Source: Piscinibacter defluvii
GTDB lineage: Bacteria > Pseudomonadota > Gammaproteobacteria > Burkholderiales > Burkholderiaceae_C
NCBI RefSeq assembly: GCF_004011805.1
Contig: NZ_RCHJ01000020.1
Span: forward strand, 62,001 to 126,000
Length of the DNA: 64,000 bases
Direction of reading: 5' to 3'
This document shows positions 12,421 to 20,439 of the stretch, in pieces. The notes under the pieces were generated by a model, which searched no databases, was not told the origin of the DNA, and saw only the letters and a list, made by a program, of their open reading frames with translations. Position 1 is the first letter of the stretch. Each line of letters starts with the position of its first letter. A program made the translations under genes and the position numbers.

Positions 12421-12819
12421 TCAGGCCGTGGCCGCGAGCTTCTGCATGATCTTCTGCACCTTCTCCTCGAGGGTGGCCTTGGTGAAGGGCTTGACGATGT
12501 AGCCGGCGGCCCCGTCCTGCGCGGCGCGCACGATGTCCTCCTTGCGCGCCTCGGCGGTGACCATCAGCACCGGCAGGTGCTTGAGCGCCTCGTCCTTCTT
12601 GATCGCCGACAGCAGCTCGAAGCCGTTCATGTTCGGCATGTTGATGTCGCTGACCACGAAGTCGAACTTGGCGTTCTTCAGCATGTTCAGCGCGACGGCA
12701 CCGTCCTCCGCCTCCTCGGCGTTGTTGCAGCCCATCTCCTTGAGCAGGCCGCGCACGATGCGCCGCATCGTGGAGAAGTCGTCGACGATCAGGAATTTCA
12801 GGTCGGTGGGGTTGCTCAT
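12421..12819 (-). CDS. cheY: Chemotaxis response regulator CheY
   Basis: This 132-residue single receiver domain binds FliM when phosphorylated. The acidic pair is in [12 protein letters not shown] (D13, D14), the phosphorylation site is D58 in [12 protein letters not shown], and the invariant lysine is K110 in [23 protein letters not shown] and the absence of an output domain make it CheY rather than a transcriptional regulator. It lies between motB and cheZ, outside any cheA/cheW operon in this window. A sigma-28-like promoter overlaps the motB stop upstream. Confidence 0.97.
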   Translation of the reverse strand: MSNPTDLKFLIVDDFSTMRRIVRGLLKEMGCNNAEEAEDGAVALNMLKNAKFDFVVSDINMPNMNGFELLSAIKKDEALKHLPVLMVTAEARKEDIVRAAQDGAAGYIVKPFTKATLEEKVQKIMQKLAATA

Positions 12820-12847
12820 GGCAGGCCTCGGTGCGGGACTGTGTCGG

Positions 12848-12875
12848 TTATCGGGTCGGCGGCAGCGGAATTGAG
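12848..12875 (-). promoter_or_regulatory. Sigma-28-like promoter of cheYZ inside the end of motB
   Basis: The minus strand reads CTCAAT (12870-12875), 14 bp, CCCGATAA (12848-12855). The last three bases of the -10 are the TAA stop of motB. It lies 29 bp before the cheY ATG, so the untranslated leader would be very short. Confidence 0.5.
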
Positions 12876-13813
12876 GGCTTCTCGATCAGCGGCGGCGTGC
12901 CGGCCTCCACGTCCTTCGCCTCGAGCTCCGGCTCGGGCGGGACGTTGCGCAGCACCCGGTCCTCCGCCTCGCGGTTCATCACGATGATGCTGATGCGGCG
13001 GTTGGCCGGGCTGTCGGGCCGCTCGGGCTCGAACAGGTTGCTCGAGGCCAGGCCCTGCACGCGCAGCACGCGGTCGTCGGGCAGCCCGCCGGCCACCAGT
13101 TCGCGGCGCGAGGCGTTGGCGCGGTCGCTGGAGAGTTCCCAGTTGCTGTAGCCGCGGTCGCCGGCGGCAAACGGCTGGGCGTCGGTGTGGCCTTCCAGCG
13201 TCAGCCGGTTCGGCACCTCGGCGAGCACCGAGCCGATCTCGCGCAGCAGCTCGCGCATGTGCGACTGCACGACCGCGCTGCCGCTGTCGAACATCGGCCG
13301 GTTCTGCTCGTCCACGATCTGGATGCGCAGGCCGTCGGGGGTCATGTCGAGGCGGATCTGCGACTTCAGCGCCGCCAGGCGCGGGTTGTTCGCCAGCACC
13401 TCCTCGACCTTCTCCTTCAGCGCCTGCAGCCGCGCCGCCTCGGCGCGCCGCTGCTCGGCCTTGAGCGCCTGCAGGTTGATGGTGCGCCGGGCCGCCTCGA
13501 CCTCGCCGTTCTTGACCTGGCCGCTGGCGCGCGAAAGGTCCTGGCCGCCACCCCTGATGACGGACGAGGAATCGCCCGAGCCGCTGCCGCCGCCCATCAG
13601 CGAGAGCTTGAGCGGCGAGTTGAAGTAGTCGGCGATGCCCTTCTTGTCGCCTTCGGTGGTCGAGCCGAGCAGCCACATCAGCAGGAAGAAGGCCATCATC
13701 GCGGTGACGAAGTCGGCGTAGGCGATCTTCCAGGCGCCGCCGTGTGCTCCGTGGCCGCCCTTCTTGATCTTCTTGATGATGATCGGTTGGAGCTTCTTGC
13801 TGTCGCCGGCCAT
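12848..13813 (-). CDS. motB: Flagellar stator protein MotB
   Basis: This 321-residue protein anchors the stator to peptidoglycan and carries the proton. The basic N-terminus [21 protein letters not shown] leads into one membrane helix, with the essential aspartate at D34 in [17 protein letters not shown] plug/linker follows, then an OmpA-like domain (about 150-280) with [21 protein letters not shown] and NRRISIIVM. The helix lacks the polar residues expected of Na+-type PomB, so H+ coupling is likely. It follows motA by 3 bp. Confidence 0.97.
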   Translation of the reverse strand: MAGDSKKLQPIIIKKIKKGGHGAHGGAWKIAYADFVTAMMAFFLLMWLLGSTTEGDKKGIADYFNSPLKLSLMGGGSGSGDSSSVIRGGGQDLSRASGQVKNGEVEAARRTINLQALKAEQRRAEAARLQALKEKVEEVLANNPRLAALKSQIRLDMTPDGLRIQIVDEQNRPMFDSGSAVVQSHMRELLREIGSVLAEVPNRLTLEGHTDAQPFAAGDRGYSNWELSSDRANASRRELVAGGLPDDRVLRVQGLASSNLFEPERPDSPANRRISIIVMNREAEDRVLRNVPPEPELEAKDVEAGTPPLIEKPSIPLPPTR

Positions 13814-13816
13814 GGC

Positions 13817-14677
13817 TTACTTCTTTCCCTTCACGTGGCCTTCCAGCTCCGCGAAGGTGGGACGGTCACCCGAGTAGAGGACCTTGCGGCCGAACTCCAC
13901 CGCCACCTGCGGCGCGTAGCCCTGCATCGAGGCCAGCAGCGTGGTCTTGATGCACTGCAGCTCCTTGCCGTTCTCGTCGATCTTCTGCTCGAGCAGGCCG
14001 CCGAGCGGCTCGACGACGCCGTAGGCCATCAGGATGCCGAGGAAGGTGCCGACCAGCGCCGAGCCGATCATGCCGCCCAGCACCGCCGGCGGCTGGCCGA
14101 CCGAGCCCATGGTGTTCACCACGCCCAGCACCGCGGCGACGATGCCGAAGGCCGGCAGCGCGCCGGCCAGGCGCGCGATCGCCGCCACCGGCGCATGCGC
14201 CTCGTGGTGGTGGGTCTCGATCTCGGAGTCCATCAGGCTCTCGATCTCGTGGGCGTTCAGGTTACCCGAGACCATCATGCGCAGGTAGTCCGTGATGAAC
14301 TCCACGACATGGTGGTCGCTGCCGACCGTCGCGTACTTCTGGAACAGCGGCGAGTTGTGCGGGTCCTCGACGTCCTTCTCGATCGACATCAGGCCCTCCT
14401 TGCGGGCCTTCTGCAGGATGTCGTAGAGCAGCGCCATCAGCTCCATGTAGCGCGCCTTGGAGTACTTCGAGCCCTTCAGCAGGCCGGGCAGTGCGCCCAG
14501 CGTGGCCTTCAGCACCTTGGGCTGGTTGTTGACGATGAATGCGCCGAGCGCGCCGCCCAGGATGGCCATCAGCTCGGTGGGCAGGGCGTGGATGATCACG
14601 CTCATGTTGCCGCCGTGGATGATGTAGGCGCCGAAGATGCAGCCGAGTGCGACGCCGTAGCCGATGAGGACGAACAT
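13817..14677 (-). CDS. motA: Flagellar stator protein MotA
   Basis: This 286-residue protein forms the proton channel with MotB. Four membrane segments are visible: the N-terminus VLIGYGVALGCIFGAYI, a second at about 30-50, and a pair at about 170-225. A large cytoplasmic loop between the second and third carries the charged rotor-contact region with KARYMELMALLYDILQKARK. The gene has its own perfect sigma-28 promoter upstream and forms an operon with motB. Confidence 0.97.
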   Translation of the reverse strand: MFVLIGYGVALGCIFGAYIIHGGNMSVIIHALPTELMAILGGALGAFIVNNQPKVLKATLGALPGLLKGSKYSKARYMELMALLYDILQKARKEGLMSIEKDVEDPHNSPLFQKYATVGSDHHVVEFITDYLRMMVSGNLNAHEIESLMDSEIETHHHEAHAPVAAIARLAGALPAFGIVAAVLGVVNTMGSVGQPPAVLGGMIGSALVGTFLGILMAYGVVEPLGGLLEQKIDENGKELQCIKTTLLASMQGYAPQVAVEFGRKVLYSGDRPTFAELEGHVKGKK

Positions 14678-14719
14678 GGTTCCTGTTCCGCGACCGGTGT
14701 TCCGGAGGTGTTGCGGTCC

Positions 14720-14748
14720 TTATCGGCGCGCGCCGCGCCGGTCTTGAG
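14720..14748 (-). promoter_or_regulatory. Sigma-28 (FliA) promoter of motAB
   Basis: The minus strand reads CTCAAG (14743-14748), 15 bp, GCCGATAA (14720-14727), an exact match to the betaproteobacterial sigma-28 consensus. It sits 43 bp before the motA ATG and downstream of a terminator, so motAB is transcribed separately from flhDC. Confidence 0.9.
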
Positions 14749-14765
14749 CGACAACTTGTCGCCGC

Positions 14766-14799
14766 TCCAAAGAAAAGAGCGGGCCCCGAGGGACCCGCT
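14766..14799 (-). terminator. Intrinsic terminator after flhDC and the candidate small RNA
   Basis: On the minus strand a 9-bp stem (AGCGGGTCC / GGGCCCGCT, one G-U pair) closes a CTCG loop at 14778-14799. It is followed at once by CTTTTCTTT. It would end transcripts from flhDC and from the sigma-28 promoter at 14859-14887. Confidence 0.8.
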
Positions 14800-14852
14800 G
14801 CAAAGGCACGAGGGACGTGCCAGGAGGAGACAAGCAAGAAAGAAACCGTTCG
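14767..14852 (-). ncRNA. Candidate sigma-28-dependent small RNA, flhC-motA intergenic
   Basis: A near-perfect sigma-28 promoter (14859-14887) fires into a sequence of about 85 nt that ends in a good intrinsic terminator. No ORF fits. The predicted RNA begins with a U/C-rich single-stranded stretch containing UCUCCUCCU (14822-14830), complementary to strong Shine-Dalgarno sequences. A perfect 6-bp hairpin (GGCACG-UCCCU-CGUGCC, 14805-14821) and the terminator stem follow. The layout recalls E. coli MotR, a sigma-28-dependent RNA from the motA 5' region. The sequence supports the promoter and structure; expression and targets are inferred. Confidence 0.5.
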
Positions 14853-14858
14853 CCCTGG

Positions 14859-14887
14859 GTATCGGCGGGCCGCCGCGGAAACTTGAG
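14859..14887 (-). promoter_or_regulatory. Sigma-28 promoter driving the candidate small RNA
   Basis: The minus strand reads CTCAAG (14882-14887), 15 bp, GCCGATAC (14859-14866), one base off consensus. It lies just after the flhC stop codon and 137 bp upstream of the motA-proximal sigma-28 promoter, with a terminator between the two. Confidence 0.8.
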
Positions 14888-14902
14888 GAGACTTACGCAG
14901 CC

Positions 14903-15442
14903 TCAGTGCATCTGGATGCCGCCGGCCGCCTTGCCCTTGCCGGCGCGTGCCGGCGGGTTGCACAGCCCGCAGACATAGTGTTTGGCAATCTCGTGCGGAT
15001 GGGTGACGAAATGGCCCCCGCATTTCGAGCATTTCGTCATGGTCAGCATGCCGTTGTCGACGAACTTGACCAGGCGCCAGGCGCGCGTCACCGACAGCAG
15101 CGCCTCGAGTCCCTGCGCGGTGGTCTGCTCCTGGTAGAGCTGGTAGGCCTTGATGACGACGTCGATCTCGTCCATCTCGGCGACCTTGTTCAGGTACTCG
15201 TGGATGTTCAGGAACAGGCTGGCATGGATGTTGGGCTGCCAGGTCATGAACCAGTCGGTCGAGAACGGCAGCTGGCCCTTGCTCGGCGACTTGCCCGAGA
15301 CCTCCTTGTACAGGCGCAGCAGGCGCTCGTACGAGAGATCGGTCTCGGACTCCAGCACCTGCAGCCGCGCGCCCAGGTTGATCAGCGTCACCGCGCGCTC
15401 GATCTGCTTGGCTTCGGTCAGGATGCTCTTGGTGCGGGCCAT
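14903..15442 (-). CDS. flhC: Flagellar master regulator FlhC
   Basis: This 179-residue protein pairs with FlhD as the FlhD4C2 activator of class II flagellar operons. The C-terminal half carries the four zinc-binding cysteines, C138/C141 in TKCSKCGG and C158/C161 in YVCGLCNPP. The N-terminal helices match FlhC (ERAVTLINLGARLQVLE). It lies 45 bp after flhD with its own GGGGAG ribosome binding site. The C-terminal tail after the last cysteine pair is short. Confidence 0.96.
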   Translation of the reverse strand: MARTKSILTEAKQIERAVTLINLGARLQVLESETDLSYERLLRLYKEVSGKSPSKGQLPFSTDWFMTWQPNIHASLFLNIHEYLNKVAEMDEIDVVIKAYQLYQEQTTAQGLEALLSVTRAWRLVKFVDNGMLTMTKCSKCGGHFVTHPHEIAKHYVCGLCNPPARAGKGKAAGGIQMH

Positions 15443-15487
15443 GTGAAAAACTCCCCGAGCTGGTGTCTTGTTCGTGTACTTGAGTGA

Positions 15488-15808
15488 TCAGGCGGCCTCT
15501 TGATGGCGGCCGGCCATCAGGATCGACGCGTGCAGGCGGGTCGTGGTGTCGTTGGCCGCCTTGCCGTGGTTGGTGAGCAGGCCCCACACCAGGTCGTCGT
15601 CCATGCGGAAGCGGCACAGCAGCGTGTTGCCGGCGGCGATCTTCATCATCTGCGCCGGGGTCAGCAGGCCGATCAGCGTGGCCGTCTCCTCGCTGATGCC
15701 CAGGCGGTACAGCGCCTGCTCGCGGTCGGTGCGGATCAGGCTCTGCGCCAGCATCAGGTAGGACAGGTTGGCTTCGCGGATTTCGGTCAGGATCTGTTCG
15801 GCGTTCAT
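15488..15808 (-). CDS. flhD: Flagellar master regulator FlhD
   Basis: This 106-residue helical protein is the partner of FlhC. The pattern EIREANLSYLMLAQSLIRTD, followed by QALYRLGISEETATLIGLLT, is that of FlhD. The ATG is preceded by AGGAG at a good distance. It is the first gene of flhDC. The neighbouring motAB and cheYZ genes downstream match the gene order of other betaproteobacteria that use FlhDC. Confidence 0.96.
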   Translation of the reverse strand: MNAEQILTEIREANLSYLMLAQSLIRTDREQALYRLGISEETATLIGLLTPAQMMKIAAGNTLLCRFRMDDDLVWGLLTNHGKAANDTTTRLHASILMAGRHQEAA

Positions 15809-16099
15809 CTCGTGGCTCCTTGCTTTCTTGCCTGGGGTGGTGATGCGTGACAGCGTGGAACGAATTGTGATGAGCCGAGTTGGACTGCAACATCAGCCCA
15901 CCTCTGCGGCTTGAGTCCCTCTTCATCCACGCGGCGTGTCAGGCAAGTTCCTACACGGCGCGTCGGCCCGGCGTTGCAGCGTGAAACATCTCACGTGTGG
16001 CCGGCCGCGGTTTGGGCCGGGATTGCCCGGCTGACGCTTCGATCGCCGCGCCGCCGTGCCGCCTAGACTGCCCCGCGACGCTTCCCGAGGGCCCCACAC
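15809..16099. other. Intergenic region between flhD and the glycan cassette
   Basis: This 291-bp divergent region must hold the flhDC promoter and the start signals of the plus-strand cassette. A CTCAAG hexamer on the minus strand (15910-15915) has no sigma-28 -10 at the right distance. A TTGCAG about 17 bp from CAATTC is the best sigma-70 candidate for flhDC, and it is weak. I see no ORF, repeat or terminator. Confidence 0.5.
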
Positions 16100-17332
16100 A
16101 TGGACTGGCGCGACATCCCGGTCTTCATCGTCAACCGCAACCGCCTCGAGGCCCTGCAGCGCCTCGTGCACTGGCTGCGCGCGGCCGGCACGCGCCGCAT
16201 CGTGATCCTGGACAACGCGTCCGACTATGCGCCGCTGCGCGCCTGGTACCAGGCGCTGCCGGCCGGCGTGAACGCGATGCTGCTGCCCGAGAACCACGGC
16301 CCCTACGTGCTGTGGCAGCAGGGCGTGCACCGCGTGCTGGACACCCCTTACGTGCTGACCGACTCCGACGTGGTGCCGGCCGCGCATTGCCCGGCCGACC
16401 TGATCGGGCGGCTGCACGAGACCCTGCAGCGCTGGCCCGACGCGAAGAAGGTCGGCCCGGCCCTGCGCATCGACGACCTGCCCGATCACTACGGCCAGGC
16501 CGACACCGTGCGCAAGTGGGAGTCGCAGTTCTGGGAGCACCCGGTGGCGCCGGGGGTGTTCGCCGCGCCGATCGACACCACCTTCGCGCTCTACCCGGCC
16601 GGGGCGGAGTTCAGCAACGAACCCTGCAACCTGCGCCTGGGCCACCCGTACATCGTCGAGCACACCCCCTGGTATGCGGACGAAGGCGCGCTCACGGACG
16701 AGGAGCGTCACTACCGCACCCACACCAGCCCGGTGTTCTCGAACTGGAGCGTGGTGAAGAAGGACTCCTGGGTGGAGAAGAGCGCACGCGTCGCGGCCTT
16801 CGAGTCGCGTGCACGCGTGCTGCACCTGGACGGCGGGCGCGAGCGCATCCCGGGCTGGATCAACCTCGACTGGGACCCTGCCGCCGCGCGAGCCCGGCCG
16901 CTGCCGCTGCCCGACGGACAGCTCGACGGCATCCACCTGAGCCATGTGCTCGAAGGGGTGCGCGACGCGCAGGCGCTGTTCGACGAACTCTGGCGCGCGG
17001 CCCGGCCGGGCGCGCGGCTGGTGCTGCGGGTGGCCCACGGCGCACGACCCGGCGCCTGGTCCGATCCGGCCCAGCAGCGCGCCTGGTACGAGGGCTCGTT
17101 CGCGCACCTGGCGGCCACGGCCGCCGGACACGTGGGCCGCAGCGACTGGCAGCCCGAGGCGGTGCAGCTGATCGAGGACGAGCAGGGCCGCCCGCTCGAG
17201 CTGGTGGCCACGCTCGTGGCCGTCAAGCCGGCGCGGGCCGGCCAGGCGCTGCACCCGGCGCCGCAGGCCCCGCTGCAGCACCGGCGCGACGCCCGTGTCG
17301 ACCCGGCCTTCGCGACGGCCGGGCGCCACTGA
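16100..17332 (+). CDS. Glycosyltransferase (GT2-like) fused to a degenerate methyltransferase domain
   Basis: This is a 410-residue two-part protein. Residues 1-230 look like a nucleotide-sugar glycosyltransferase: VFIVNRNRLEALQRLV, VILDNAS, and the metal-binding motif TDSDVVP. Residues 240-370 resemble the SAM-methyltransferase-like domain often attached to surface-glycan enzymes (GWINLDWDP, LDGIHLSHVLEGV, AARPGARLVLRVAH). The first glycine-rich motif reads LHLDGGRERI, so methyl-donor binding is doubtful. It opens the plus-strand cassette after a CCGAGG ribosome binding site. The acceptor is unknown. Confidence 0.8.
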   Translation: MDWRDIPVFIVNRNRLEALQRLVHWLRAAGTRRIVILDNASDYAPLRAWYQALPAGVNAMLLPENHGPYVLWQQGVHRVLDTPYVLTDSDVVPAAHCPADLIGRLHETLQRWPDAKKVGPALRIDDLPDHYGQADTVRKWESQFWEHPVAPGVFAAPIDTTFALYPAGAEFSNEPCNLRLGHPYIVEHTPWYADEGALTDEERHYRTHTSPVFSNWSVVKKDSWVEKSARVAAFESRARVLHLDGGRERIPGWINLDWDPAAARARPLPLPDGQLDGIHLSHVLEGVRDAQALFDELWRAARPGARLVLRVAHGARPGAWSDPAQQRAWYEGSFAHLAATAAGHVGRSDWQPEAVQLIEDEQGRPLELVATLVAVKPARAGQALHPAPQAPLQHRRDARVDPAFATAGRH

Positions 17333-17333
17333 C

Positions 17334-19622
17334 ATGCCCCCCGTGCGATTCGGCCTCCCCTGGTGGATGCCGCATTACCGGCCGCTGAACGGGGCGCACC
17401 CGCTGGCACTCGGTTTCCTGGACGGCAATCCGGCGATCGAGCCGGTGCGCCTGGGCGAGCTTTCGGCGTTGCCGCCGCAGCGGCTGGACGGCCTGCTGGG
17501 CCGCATCGCGCGCCAGGCCCGCCACCTGGACGAGGCCCAGGCCGGCAAGCTGATCGAGTGGCTCAACTTCCACGACCAGCTGGCGATGGAGTCGTCCGCC
17601 GGCCGCTGCGATCTGCTGATGCTGCACACCACGCCGCTGTACGCCGGCTCGCAGCCCTGGATCTTCCACTTCGAGAGCCTGCCGACGCTGTTCGTGCCCT
17701 TCCTGTTCCACGGCGAGTGCCGCGGGGTGGACCTGCGGGCGCAGCCCTGGTTCGCTCTGGTGCGCGAGGCGCTCGAGTCGCCGAACTGCCTGGCCGTCAT
17801 CAGCCACCTGAAGGACAGCCTGCGCATCCTGAACGAGGTGTTCCGCAGCCCGGTCATCGCCGCCAAGTGCCACCGGGTGCCGCTCGGGCTGCCGCCCCCC
17901 TCGGGCGGCGACCCGCTGGCCAAGTTCGCCGGCGGGCCGTTGCGCATCCTGTTCACGAATTCGCTGCACCACCATCCGCGCTCGTTCTACCTGCGCGGCG
18001 GCCATCACCTGCTGGAGGCGTTTGCGCGGCTGCGCCGCGAGCACCCGGACGCGCAGCTGACCGTGCTGTCCTCGGTGCCCGACGACCTGGGCCGGCGCTT
18101 CGGCCCGGCGCACCTGCAGGGCGTGACCTGGCTGCGCGAGCGCGTCGACGACGCCACGCTCGAGCAGCTGTTCCTGTCGCACCATGTGTTCGCGCTGCCG
18201 GCCGCCGGCCTGCACACCGGCAGCCTGCTGCGTGCCCTGTCACACGGCTGCGTGCCGCTGGTGCCCGACGCGCCCGGCTACGACGAGTACACCGCCCCGA
18301 TCGCCGACAGCGTGCTGACGCTGCGCGGCGTGCGTGCACTGGTCTACCGCGACGAGCCGGGCGGCTGGATCAGCGACCGCTACGACGAGTACGAGCAGCC
18401 GCGCGAGGACTTCGCCGCCGGCGTGCATGCCCTGCTGCGCGCCCATGCGGCACTGCCGCGCCTGGCCGAGATGGCCGCGCGCAACCTGGCGCACAGCCGC
18501 GAGCACCTGACGCTCAACCACGTGCACCGGGGCCTGAACCGGGTGCTGGCGCACGTGCGGCCCGGCGCCGAAATGGGGCCGAATGCCCCTGCTCTTCCGG
18601 CGCTCCCGGCGGTGGCGAATGCCGATGATGGCCCCCGCAGCGCTCCCTCCGCGAGTTCGGAAAGGCAGGACATGCGCATCTGCATCTACACCGGCAACCA
18701 CGGCAATTCGATCGGCATCACCGACCTGGTGGGCCTGCTGCGCAACGGCCTGCGCGACTGCGGCCTCGACCCGGTGGTCTCGCACGAGCTGATGCCGGGC
18801 CACTGCAACATCCTGATCGAGCACTTCGTCGAGGAGGCGCACCTGCGCCACGTGCTCGAGAGCAAGACCCCCGGCACGCGCTACATCCTGGTCGCGACGG
18901 AGCTGCTGACCGGCGGCACCTTCAACCACGGCCTGGTGCAGCAGCACTGGCACTACGGCAACCACGACTACTGGAAGCTGCGCTACGACGGCTTCATGGT
19001 CGCGGCGCGCCTGTCCGAGGCGATCTGGGTGCTGGGCGAGACGGCCATCGCGCCCTACCAGGCGGCGCTGCCGGACAAGCCGGTGCGCTTCCTGCCGCAC
19101 GGCTGGGTCTCGGGCAGCGACCTGGTGCAGCACCGCCCCGAGGCCGAGAAGGACATCGACTTCTACTTCTCCGGCACGATGACCGAGTACCGCCGCGGCA
19201 TCCTGGCCGAGCTGGGGCGGCAGCACAAGGTGATCTACAGCGCCCAGAGCACGCCGGACTACCTGCGCCTGGACCAGCTCGCGCGCACCAAGGTCTGCCT
19301 GTCGATCCCGCTGTCGCCCGAGAACACGCTGCCGTCGATCTCGCGCATGCACTTCCACCTGCAGAACCGCAACTTCCTGGTGCACCAGGCGCATGCCGAC
19401 CGCTGCCGGCTCGACCCGTACGTGATGCATGCCCCGGCGGAGGAATTCGTCGAGTGGGCCCGTGCCGCACTGGACGTGCCGAACCGGCGCGAGATCGCCG
19501 ACGGCGTGCTGCGCCGCTTCCGCACCGAGCTGCCGCTCGCGCCCTGGATGCAGCCGCTGCTGGAGGAGGTGCTCGGCCCCGCCGCGCGAGCCCACGCCGA
19601 ACCCCTGCGCCAGGTGGCCTGA
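17334..19622 (+). CDS. Tandem glycosyltransferase fusion protein
   Basis: This 762-residue protein joins two glycosyltransferase-like halves. The first (about 1-415) is GT4-like, with RILFTNSLHHHPRSFYLRGG, a nucleotide-sugar region and LRALSHGCVPLVPDAPGYDEY. A Pro/Ala-rich linker (about 415-445) follows. The second half (from about 447, MRICIYTGNHGNSIG) resembles GT-B proteins that read VATELLTGG, WVLGETAIAPY and IDFYFSGTMTEYR. The second half could begin at its own ATG (18672), which has a purine-rich stretch upstream, but the frame is open across both. The start at 17334 overlaps the preceding stop region. Confidence 0.72.
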   Translation: MPPVRFGLPWWMPHYRPLNGAHPLALGFLDGNPAIEPVRLGELSALPPQRLDGLLGRIARQARHLDEAQAGKLIEWLNFHDQLAMESSAGRCDLLMLHTTPLYAGSQPWIFHFESLPTLFVPFLFHGECRGVDLRAQPWFALVREALESPNCLAVISHLKDSLRILNEVFRSPVIAAKCHRVPLGLPPPSGGDPLAKFAGGPLRILFTNSLHHHPRSFYLRGGHHLLEAFARLRREHPDAQLTVLSSVPDDLGRRFGPAHLQGVTWLRERVDDATLEQLFLSHHVFALPAAGLHTGSLLRALSHGCVPLVPDAPGYDEYTAPIADSVLTLRGVRALVYRDEPGGWISDRYDEYEQPREDFAAGVHALLRAHAALPRLAEMAARNLAHSREHLTLNHVHRGLNRVLAHVRPGAEMGPNAPALPALPAVANADDGPRSAPSASSERQDMRICIYTGNHGNSIGITDLVGLLRNGLRDCGLDPVVSHELMPGHCNILIEHFVEEAHLRHVLESKTPGTRYILVATELLTGGTFNHGLVQQHWHYGNHDYWKLRYDGFMVAARLSEAIWVLGETAIAPYQAALPDKPVRFLPHGWVSGSDLVQHRPEAEKDIDFYFSGTMTEYRRGILAELGRQHKVIYSAQSTPDYLRLDQLARTKVCLSIPLSPENTLPSISRMHFHLQNRNFLVHQAHADRCRLDPYVMHAPAEEFVEWARAALDVPNRREIADGVLRRFRTELPLAPWMQPLLEEVLGPAARAHAEPLRQVA

Positions 19623-19657
19623 GCCGCCGCCGCCCCGAACCACCCCGAGGAACCACC

Positions 19658-20410
19658 ATGACCGCCACCGCCCCCAAGATGATGACCTTCGGCCCCGCCG
19701 GCGAGACCGACCGGCGCAGCCAGCTGGCGCGTCTGATGCGCAACTCGCCGATCCCCGACCGCGAGCTGATGCTCAACGCCGGCCTGTACCTGACGCCGCA
19801 GACGCTCTCACGCGTGCTGTTCATGGACTTCCTGTACCGCCAGATCCTCGAGGTGCAGGGCGTGGTGCTCGAGTTCGGCTGCCGCTGGGGGCAGAACATG
19901 TCGCTCTACACCTCGCTGCGCGGCATCTACGAGCCCTTCAACCGGCTGCGCCGCGTGATCGGCTTCGACACCTTCTCCGGCTTCGTCTCGGTGGCCACCG
20001 AGGACGGCAAGTGCGTCGAGGCGGGCGACTACGCCACCGCCCCCGGCTACGAGCAGCACCTCGAGCAGGTGCTGGCGATGCAGGAGGAGGAGAGCCCGCT
20101 GCCGCACCTGCGCAAGTTCGAGATCGTCAAGGGCGATGCCACGAAGACCTTCCCCGCGTTCCTGGCGCGCAACCCGCAGACCATCGTCGCACTGGCCTAC
20201 TTCGACTTCGACCTGTTCGAGCCCACGCGCGACTGCCTGAAGGAGCTGCTGCCCTACCTGACCAAGGGCAGCGTGATCGGCTTCGACGAGATCAACGACG
20301 ACACCACGCCGGGCGAGACCGTCGCGCTGCGCGAGGTGATCGGCCTGGGCCGCTACGCCATCAAGCACTACCGCCACAGCGCGCGCACCTCGTACCTGGT
20401 GGTCGAATGA
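19658..20410 (+). CDS. TylF-like SAM-dependent methyltransferase
   Basis: This 250-residue protein resembles sugar O-methyltransferases of the TylF/macrocin family. Motif I is VVLEFGCRWGQNMSLY, followed by VIGFDTFSGF and the metal-linked acidic pairs in YFDFDLFEPTRDCL and VIGFDEIND. The ATG at 19658 has CCGAGG upstream. It lies between a glycosyltransferase and two Fe(II) oxygenases, so the likely substrate is a glycan sugar or its nucleotide form. Confidence 0.82.
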   Translation: MTATAPKMMTFGPAGETDRRSQLARLMRNSPIPDRELMLNAGLYLTPQTLSRVLFMDFLYRQILEVQGVVLEFGCRWGQNMSLYTSLRGIYEPFNRLRRVIGFDTFSGFVSVATEDGKCVEAGDYATAPGYEQHLEQVLAMQEEESPLPHLRKFEIVKGDATKTFPAFLARNPQTIVALAYFDFDLFEPTRDCLKELLPYLTKGSVIGFDEINDDTTPGETVALREVIGLGRYAIKHYRHSARTSYLVVE

Positions 20411-20439
20411 GCCGCACGACACGACAGAGGGAGACCGCC

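Noticed and set aside
15910..15915. CTCAAG upstream of flhD
   Set aside because: The sequence 15 bp downstream reads GATGTTGC, not a sigma-28 -10; flhDC is also expected to be transcribed before FliA is made.
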